Below are positions 57,820-64,000 of a stretch of DNA of 64,000 nt, one piece after another. The translations under genes and the position numbers were made by a program. Position 1 is the first letter of the stretch. Every line of letters starts with the position of its first letter. This stretch comes from Sordariomycetes sp. S80-01Y (Eukaryota > Ascomycota > Sordariomycetes): NCBI GenBank assembly GCA_037042185.1, contig JAXQJY010000033.1:2666001-2730000 (forward strand). Direction: 5' to 3'. Under the pieces are notes generated by a model. The model made no database searches. It saw only the letters and a program-made list of their open reading frames with translations, and was not told where the DNA came from.

Positions 57820-58986
57820 TCAAGATACCGTGCTGCTTTCTCGGACGAGGTTAAGGAACGCCGCAACAGTAGATCGGGCCTCTCGCCCCACGTCGTGGAG
57901 GATCGCCTCCTTGTGTGCCAGTAACTGGGTTTCAAACCCTTCCGCCAGAGTCTGCAGCTGAGTGTCGTGGTCTTTCCTCATGCTATCTATCTCGGTTCTT
58001 AGCGCACTGGTCTGCTGTTTCATCTCTAGCAAGGACGCCTTGTCCGCCGCGCGGATTTGTTCAACTTGGTCCTGAGCAGACTGTCAGCTCACGGATGAGA
58101 GATGGCCAAGGGCGACTTACAAGTCGGTTCAGAGCGCTTCTGAGCATACGAGTCTGAAACATGCTTTCCTCATGTGTCCTTTGTCTTACTAGCTTGGCAT
58201 TTTGACCCTGAGGCCCTTCTTCGCTGTCGATGTCGCTGTTGAAATCTATGTGACCCTCTCGAGGAACTTCCTACACATTGTTAGATCTACTAGTGTCCGC
58301 ATGCAAAGCTAATTTAGACTCACAGGGGATGAAGTATCCTTGGTATCGATGCTATTTGTGCTCTGATCATCCGAGTCACGGGGAATCTTGTTCAAGTCTT
58401 GTCCGCCTGCTCCAACCTGTATTCTATTGTAGAGCCGAGTTGGTCTAGAATTGTCTATGCCAGGCTCGCTTCCCAAAGATCCCATCTCAGGTCCCGGAGA
58501 AACATTCCTTTTAGTGAACCTGCGGTTCTTGATATCCTTAGTCGCCCACTTCTCGCCTAACGGCGGCTAGTCCGCGGGCCGTGGGGGAGGGGGACCGGGA
58601 TACTCCGTTGTCCAAAGGTCCATCTCCGTACCGTAGCGCTTTTGAATGAGTTGCGGAAGATTTGTATTGGAGATTTTGTTGCCATATATGTGATGGAGCA
58701 CCCAGAAGACGGGCCATATATAGTCCCGCACGTTGAGTCATATCTAGTGTTTGTAGAGTCGATACTGGCTTGGGATACTGACAGGATGGAGCCGTTCGAC
58801 GATGTAATTGCATTCGCTTCTCTCATCGGGTAACATCCTTTCAGCTTGATTAGAGTACCATTCTTGAAAAGCGATGGCGATATTCATGGTCTCTTTCGCG
58901 ACATCGGATAGGTCGAGCATGTGTGCGCCTGCATCGTTGTTACTGTTGGGACTAGACTGGCTCGCTTCGTGTTGGGACTGAGGCAT
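57820..58986 (-). pseudogene. interrupted coiled-coil protein gene with three in-frame stop codons
   Basis: A single frame runs from ATG 58984-58986 through exon 58324-58986, intron 58271-58323 (GTGAGT...TAG), exon 58121-58270, intron 58072-58120 (GTAAGT...CAG) and exon 57820-58071, totalling 355 codons in phase. Exon 1 is broken by TAG (58744-58746), TGA (58738-58740) and TAG (58567-58569), yet it keeps reading as protein on both sides (DYIWPVFWVLHHIYG, RYGTEMDLWTTEYPGPPPPR, GEKWATKDIKNRR). The last two exons form an amphipathic helix likely to be a coiled coil (LLEMKQQTSALRTEIDSMRK). No family recognised. All three stops could derive from CAG or CGA by C-to-T change. An intron removing the first two (GTCAGT near 58765 to AAAAG near 58640) is conceivable; the third is harder to remove, so a degenerate gene is preferred. 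Confidence 0.55.
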
Positions 58987-59006
58987 TACGCGTCTGTCTG
59001 TTTGCA

Positions 59007-59022
59007 ATATATATATATATAT
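59007..59022 (+). repeat. (AT)8 microsatellite
   Basis: A run of alternating AT directly upstream of the start of the interrupted gene, in a locally AT-rich stretch (59000-59520). Confidence 0.9.
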
Positions 59023-59754
59023 CGGTACAAAGAGGAATTTAAATCAAGAGTGGCAGTGTAATCGCGTCAAAAGTCACGGGTTGGTGCATGTGGTTGCGTG
59101 TCGACGACAAAGTGGGAGTATCCAGGTCGCAAAGATGTCGAGTTTATTTCGACCTCATGCGGATATTTAATCTTAACCGAGGATTAAACGGATTTGATCT
59201 GGCATATGTCTTGCATAGGCATGTCATGTATTAGGAGTTGGGGATGTGACGGTCTTAGGACACCTTTATAGCGGTGTCGTGATACCACTTATTACTACCA
59301 GTGCTGCTGTACCGGGGTAAGAACGGCCAAGGGGGGCATATCTAAGCATATGAGTCAAGTAGATACTTCCACCTAGTTATGAATCTGTGTCCTGTGCTGG
59401 GAATGGGTCTGTCATCTTGTTGGTACTTTCCTACCTCCCTGCCGAATCATCCTCCTCAGAATTGGATCGAATTTACCATACAGTACTCATTTAACAATAA
59501 AACGCCCCCTTAATCTCCGAGCCTGTATCGGACAAGAAACTATCTGAAGATCGTATCGAAACCTTCTCTGGTTTGTGGCAGGCCCGAGCCTGTGTCAAGT
59601 TTTCAGAGTTGCCCATGCTCCCGCACGCTCGGAGAACGCCCGTCTTTCCAACAGGCCGCAAAAACTAGCTCGTAGTCCCTTAGAGTATTGTGAAGCTGCT
59701 TTTTTATTCTTCCAAAACCCCAAAGTAATGGGGTTTCTCCCGACAACTGAAGAA
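59023..59754. other. AT-richer intergenic region
   Basis: Between the interrupted gene and the unrecognised 317-residue gene, both minus strand. Noticeably richer in A+T than most of the window around 59150-59520. No gene recognised. Confidence 0.5.
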
Positions 59755-60810
59755 CTAGTTCTGTTCAAACCACCCCCAATCGTCGGTCTCCTCGAGCTTC
59801 TGCTCAGCCCGACCCAGGATCTCTTCAGCCTGACGAACTTGTTAGATCTAAATGATGAATGCATTTGAAGACTTACGGAGATGCTCGTGCCGCATCCTTC
59901 TCTCGCGTTGGTGGTTTGGTGATCGCCAGCCTCAATCTGTGTCTGTAAGCTTCGTGCGACTTACCCAGAGCATTTGTAGACCTACCAACGTCTGATCATC
60001 TGAATCATCTTCGATCTGGGTGCTCCGTAATGGGGTGGGACATTTTTTTCCATCATTCGTAAGTCCTGCTTCCTCGACATCCGTATCTTCCCAGCTTGCG
60101 ACCTCGTCTCCTTCTGCAAAGCCGAGACCCCAATGTTGCCCTGTTCGGGGAGGCTGTCTGAGAGCGATCTCCTCAGATTCATTCTCTCTGTTTTCGGCAG
60201 TTACGGAACTAGCCTCGAAGTGCTGTAACTGTACAGAGATTATCTGCCGGTGCAGGACTGCATCGTTGTGGTTGTGACCCTGGCCGTCCTCACTCTGTTC
60301 GGCTTCTTCAACCAGCTCATCATCATTCTGGGATTCAAATCGAGCCCTAATAAATGTTTGGGCCATTTTGCCACGCGCTAGCCAGAATATTTCAGTTCCA
60401 AAGGCCTCTACCGCAAGCTTGGCCGCCGGGCTGTCCTTAAACCTCAGGCGGACGAAGAAGGCGGTTGCGAGGATCCCGGGATCCGTGCAACGTATACCTC
60501 TGTAGCGGGAGAAAAGTGTCAAGTAGTGGCCCATGTATAAGAGCTTGAGCATATAAAATGTAGGGAAGCATGCCTCGCGTCGTTCGCTGGCCACTGCGGA
60601 TAGCGGGTGTTGATCTGGTTCTTCCCAGCCGGTGGAGGGTATGGCGACGTTATCGAGCGCCAGTTGACAGGTGTCGCGATCAAGGTCGTTCATCAGATGG
60701 GAAGTTTCGGAATAGAAATCCCTGAAATCCTTCAGTACGGGCTTGTAGATACTTCGCGTCTCCTCAGATAAGTTTGTCAGGCTGAGCCGATCTGACGCGG
60801 GCAAGAACAT
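59755..60810 (-). CDS. hypothetical protein with a 25-nt internal exon
   Basis: 317 residues from exons 59965-60810, 59877-59901 and 59755-59837. The start is ATG 60810 (MFLPASDRLSLTNLSEETR). The N-terminal half looks globular (ACFPTFYMLKLLYMGHYLTL, GILATAFFVRLRFKDSPAAK, FGTEIFWLARGKMAQTF). Residues about 165-275 are acidic and probably disordered. The end (LQMLWRRMRHEHLLRQAEEI then EETDDWGWFEQN) is helical. The junctions were chosen because they are GT-AG, in phase and restore one helix; the first intron is 63 bp and the second 39 bp (59838-59876, short, with a non-standard AAG acceptor). I do not recognise the family. It neighbours an interrupted gene and two accessory-type genes. Confidence 0.65.
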
Positions 60811-61662
60811 GGCTGTTGTTTCGCGAAGCAGCGAAGCAGCGAAGCGACGAGAGCTGGTCGGTCTAGCGAAGTCAGTGAAGACTCTCTAAAGCATATTTTG
60901 AGATTATCAGCTCTGAAGAGGGAAGATGTACGGCGCGAGGAGAGAATTTGGAGGCGAAAAGGAAATTGTTTGACGCCATGAAGTGAGTGGAAGTGAAGCT
61001 CAGGGGCTAGAGCATGAGAAGCTACAATAGCAGTAGGGGTGAACCAAAGAAGTTATGCCTAGGGCCATAGGTGCTCTAAAACTCACCCAAGCGGGAGTTT
61101 GGCGCTAACAGGCCCCTTTTACATCACAACAAGTCTTCAGGCAGGCTGCAGGCTGTGCTGTCTCCTATCGGCGGGTTTCCCCAGCGTAGTCCAACATGCT
61201 GATGCAAAACTAGAGAACCCGCATGCGGGCTTCTAGCTCTCCCCGAATGCATCCAAGCCCGAGATTTGCGCAAGAGTTTACTACTTGATTGTGAGCACTG
61301 TATGGATCACTTGCTAGTTGTGGAGTAGCCCTTTCGCAGAGAGAGAAGGAATTGGTTAAAATGATTTGATTCGCACCGATGTGTCTATTTGGGGTACTTT
61401 ACGGCTTTTGCTAGTTCAGGGACGTGCCGCCATACTTGCTCACCGTTTCTGAAGCACATGGCGATACTGCCTAGGTATTACCAGCCTTCTGCATCTACAA
61501 GCTGCATGTCTAGTGCAACTCGAGCTGTCAGCCCCCGCACTCCCTCCCACCTCGTCGTCTCTCCCTTCATCAACACGTCAAGAAAAGGCATTCTGGCCAG
61601 TCCCAAGCTATTTTACGAAAATAAAACTGCCTATAGTGCTTTAACCCCAAACATTCTTAGGG
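60811..61662. other. divergent promoter region
   Basis: Between the hypothetical protein gene (minus) and the hydrolase gene (plus). A short imperfect repeat of GCGAAGCAGCGAAGC occurs at about 60830-60850. No gene called. Confidence 0.5.
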
Positions 61663-62789
61663 ATGGCATCGACGAATCACGGTCTCGGCACTACCGATGA
61701 AGTACCCCACACGCGGTCGTACTTCTACGTCGGCGGCCGCTATGACTCTGACGAAAAGGGGGTAACAACCTACCGCGATCAAATGTACACCGAGAGGCTC
61801 CTCCCAGTCGGGGGTGTAACTCAGAAGACACCTATTGTGCTGATTCATGGGCAAGCCCAAACAGGCACAGTGAGCAAACCCCGAGCGACGTGCACCATAG
61901 CTCAACCTGACCTTTCCAACAGAACTGGCTGAACAAGCCTGATGGCGGCCGAGGCTGGGCCTCAGACTTCCTGGCACAAGGTTACGAGGTCTACATTGTC
62001 GATCAGTCGCTCCGCGGACGATCCGCTTGGCAACCTGGCTCCCACGTCACGACCACCATCTCCGCTGAGCTCATCGAGCAACGCTTCACAGCCTGCGCAA
62101 AGCACAAACTATGGCCGCAAGCGACGCTCCACACCCAGTGGCCGGGTGAGGGAACCAGAGGTGATCCAGTATTTGATGCCTTCTATATGGCTAATGTACA
62201 ATTCGAAGGCAATGGCGTCTATCAGCAAACCGCCGTCCAGACGGCTGGCAAAGCACTGCTTGAGAGGATTGGGAGGCGGGTTGTCCTCCTAGGCCACAGC
62301 CAAGGAGGATCGATGCCACTCCTGATTGCGGATGTTATACCTGAGTTGGTAGAAGCGATTGTCTTAATCGAGCCGAAGGGCCCACCTTTTCAACAACCTT
62401 TCGGGAGTGAGCCTGGAAGAGCTTGGGGACTGACGGATATCCCAATGACTTACGACCCCCCTCTTGCGGCGCCGACAGACTTTGTGACAGCAACGCACCC
62501 GGCACCAGAAGAAGGATTGATCGACTGTGTTATCCAAGCAGACGACCCGCCGCCCAGGCAGTTAATCAATCTGGTAGACAAGCCTATCCTACTCATCACT
62601 GGAGAAGCATCTTATCACGCACCGTATGATTACTGCACAGTCAAGTTCCTGCAACAAGCGGGATGTCACAAGACGGAATTCTACGAACTGGCAAAGATGG
62701 GCGTCCACGGAAATGGACACATGCTGTTCATGGAGAAGAATAGTCAGGAGATACAAGCACTTGTACACAAGTGGATCCAGAAAGCCTAA
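61663..62789 (+). CDS. alpha/beta hydrolase
   Basis: 357 residues from exons 61663-61869 and 61923-62789; the intron is 61870-61922 with GTGAGC donor and AACAG acceptor. The start is MASTNHGLGTTDEVPHTRS. Fold markers are PIVLIHGQAQTG (HG oxyanion-hole strand, about 58-69), YEVYIVDQSLRGRS (strand with D96 and RGxS), the nucleophile elbow GHSQGG with S195, KPILLITGEASYH, and MGVHGNGHM with H331/H335 near the C-terminus. This fits the esterase/hydrolase group common in fungal accessory and secondary-metabolism gene sets. No signal peptide is visible, so it is probably intracellular. Substrate unknown. The stop codon is 50 bp from the convergent neighbour's stop. Confidence 0.87.
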
Positions 62790-62839
62790 CCACCACATAC
62801 CACGAGATGATAGAGATTTTGGAGCATAAGTATCTATTT

Positions 62840-64000
62840 CTATGGCTGTTTATCGGGGGCTCTGTCTCCTCTTTGGAAGACATACAGCGCTTCGTCTTTC
62901 CCAGCAAAGCTAGGCAAGGGTATTTGGACGACCTTTACCCACTCCCTCTGTTCCTTCTCCATATACTCATCCATAGTCATGCCCTTGAAGCCTGTGTAGC
63001 CATTTCGGTTCTGTGTTCCAACGACAGCAATCGTATCTCCCTTGTATGCGTTGACAAGGTTCCGTGTGAAGCCTCCTTCTGAGCCTCCACCAACGCCTCC
63101 TCCGACGACTGGATACACCAGCAACAAGACCATGTCCTTCCCGTCGCCATGTTTCTTCAGCCACTTCACTCCGTCCGATATGGTTGTATCATTCACCCAA
63201 TTGACCCGCCACTCGCTTTGCATGTTGTCTACGGGGTGCACCTTCAGGCCGTATCGCCTCAACATGAAAGTCCAATACCCGTTACCAGATCCCATGTCCG
63301 CCACCTCCCTCCCATCAGCCAGGAACTTTAGAATCTCCAGACTCTCGTGTGAAGGCGTGGCACAACCAAAGTGATGCATGAAGATAGGCAGTATATGATG
63401 GCTAGCGGCTCTCCGTTCTGACGAGGGACAAGGACCACACCACTCCAGGTTACGGCATGACCACGCCCAAAAGTCGAAATAGGGGTTAGCACTTGGAGGT
63501 TTCTTGGATTTCGGGATAATTAGCTTCGGGAGCGCCGGATGAAGGAATCGTCCGTCCACGAGATGTGCTGCGGCTTCTGCGCGTATGGATTCTTTCTTGG
63601 CGTTGGTGCTGAAGTTCTTTAGAGAGGAGGCCGTGACTGTCGCAGGGGCGAAGATTGAAACGTAGGCATCGACATCTGCCCTCAGAGGAGGACCCTTCTG
63701 ATGAACAGCGTGGTCAGTCTATTGATTCTTGCAACAACAATAAGTATCTGCTCAACTCACTGGCGTGCCATCCTCCGAGTGGTACCAGGAGTGGAGGCCA
63801 TTCGCACCGCCCAGTCCAACAATGTGCTGAACTTGGGCGAGCTTCACACTGGTCATGGCATGATACGTGTAGGTATCCGGCTCCGGTAGATCAAGAAGGA
63901 CTCTGCTCGCGCTGTAGAGATCGTCCTTAGCCAACATCTCGTTCGCTCGCTGCTGGCGCTCGGAGTCATCAATAATCTCGTCTGGCTTGAATGACGGACT
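62840..64000 (-). CDS. SAM-dependent methyltransferase-like protein, 5' part beyond window
   Basis: The gene runs off the right edge. The visible coding part is exon 63761-64000 (phase 0) and exon 62840-63697, with intron 63698-63760 (GTGAGT...CATCAG); 365 residues are visible. N-terminal visible part: acidic helices (SPSFKPDEIIDDSERQQRAN) and LGGANGLHSWYHSEDGTP. In the second exon, FLADGREVADMGSGNGYWTFM matches motif I of class I methyltransferases, followed by LKVHPVDNMQ (motif post-I position). A Gly-rich loop (VVGGGVGGGSEGGF) sits where the substrate region would be. The C-terminus contains WVKVVQIPLPSFAGKDEALY. The substrate is not predictable and no start codon is in view. Confidence 0.8.

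Noticed and set aside
58640-58770. Intron (GTCAGT...AAAAG) as a way to rescue the interrupted gene
   Set aside because: It would remove the first two stops but also a protein-like stretch (DYIWPVFWVLHHIYG), and the third stop has no good intron. Kept only as an alternative.
57820-64000. Secondary-metabolite cluster at the right end
   Set aside because: The hydrolase and methyltransferase-like genes are suggestive, but no backbone synthase, transporter or Zn2Cys6 regulator is in view.

Overview
The window is nuclear DNA of a filamentous ascomycete (Pezizomycotina, most likely a Sordariomycete). It encodes the Woronin-body protein HEX-1, which is confined to that group. Genes are split by short introns (about 47-75 bp, GTAAGT-like donors, CTAAC-like branch sites, CAG/TAG ends). 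The many fungal proteins here (CK1, PKA, BOR1-type transporter, INP54-type phosphatase, RQC2, bleomycin hydrolase) are of the expected size. I reassembled the exons by hand; coordinates run from start codon to stop codon and each joined CDS was checked to be divisible by three. No prokaryotic features, CRISPR, rRNA, tRNA or intact transposon was seen.

Layout. 1-9 kb is a signalling block: a left-truncated GRAM/TBC Rab-GAP, a PKA catalytic subunit, a tail-anchored inositol 5-phosphatase and casein kinase 1. 11.9-23.4 kb holds a proline-rich protein of unknown function, an MFSD5-type transporter, a membrane-anchored methyltransferase-like protein, a small membrane-protein candidate, a BOR1-type anion transporter and an Sde182-type protein. 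24.5-27.3 kb encodes a His/Gln/Pro-rich regulator with two homologous copies of one domain; I suspect the MedA/Acr1/Ren1 family of conidiation regulators. It is followed by about 11.5 kb without a supportable gene, containing a possible far-upstream first exon and a cluster of TGCCAGTG octamers. 38.9-56.8 kb returns to housekeeping and structural genes: an Arg/Asp-rich DUF8035-type protein, bleomycin hydrolase, HEX-1, RQC2 and a fungal annexin with a charged N-terminal extension.

57.8-64 kb looks more accessory: an interrupted coiled-coil gene with three in-frame stop codons, an unrecognised 317-residue protein, an alpha/beta hydrolase, and a right-truncated methyltransferase-like gene whose stop codon lies only 50 bp from that of the hydrolase.

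The observations most worth a second look are: the long N-terminal extension of HEX-1, whose only nearby ATG is one base out of frame; the interrupted gene at 57.8-59.0 kb, whose stops all fit C-to-T changes; the tandem-domain regulator with its gene-free upstream region; and the octamer cluster at 28.3-29.6 kb. No operon-like system was found. The genes are individually transcribed and mostly functionally unrelated.
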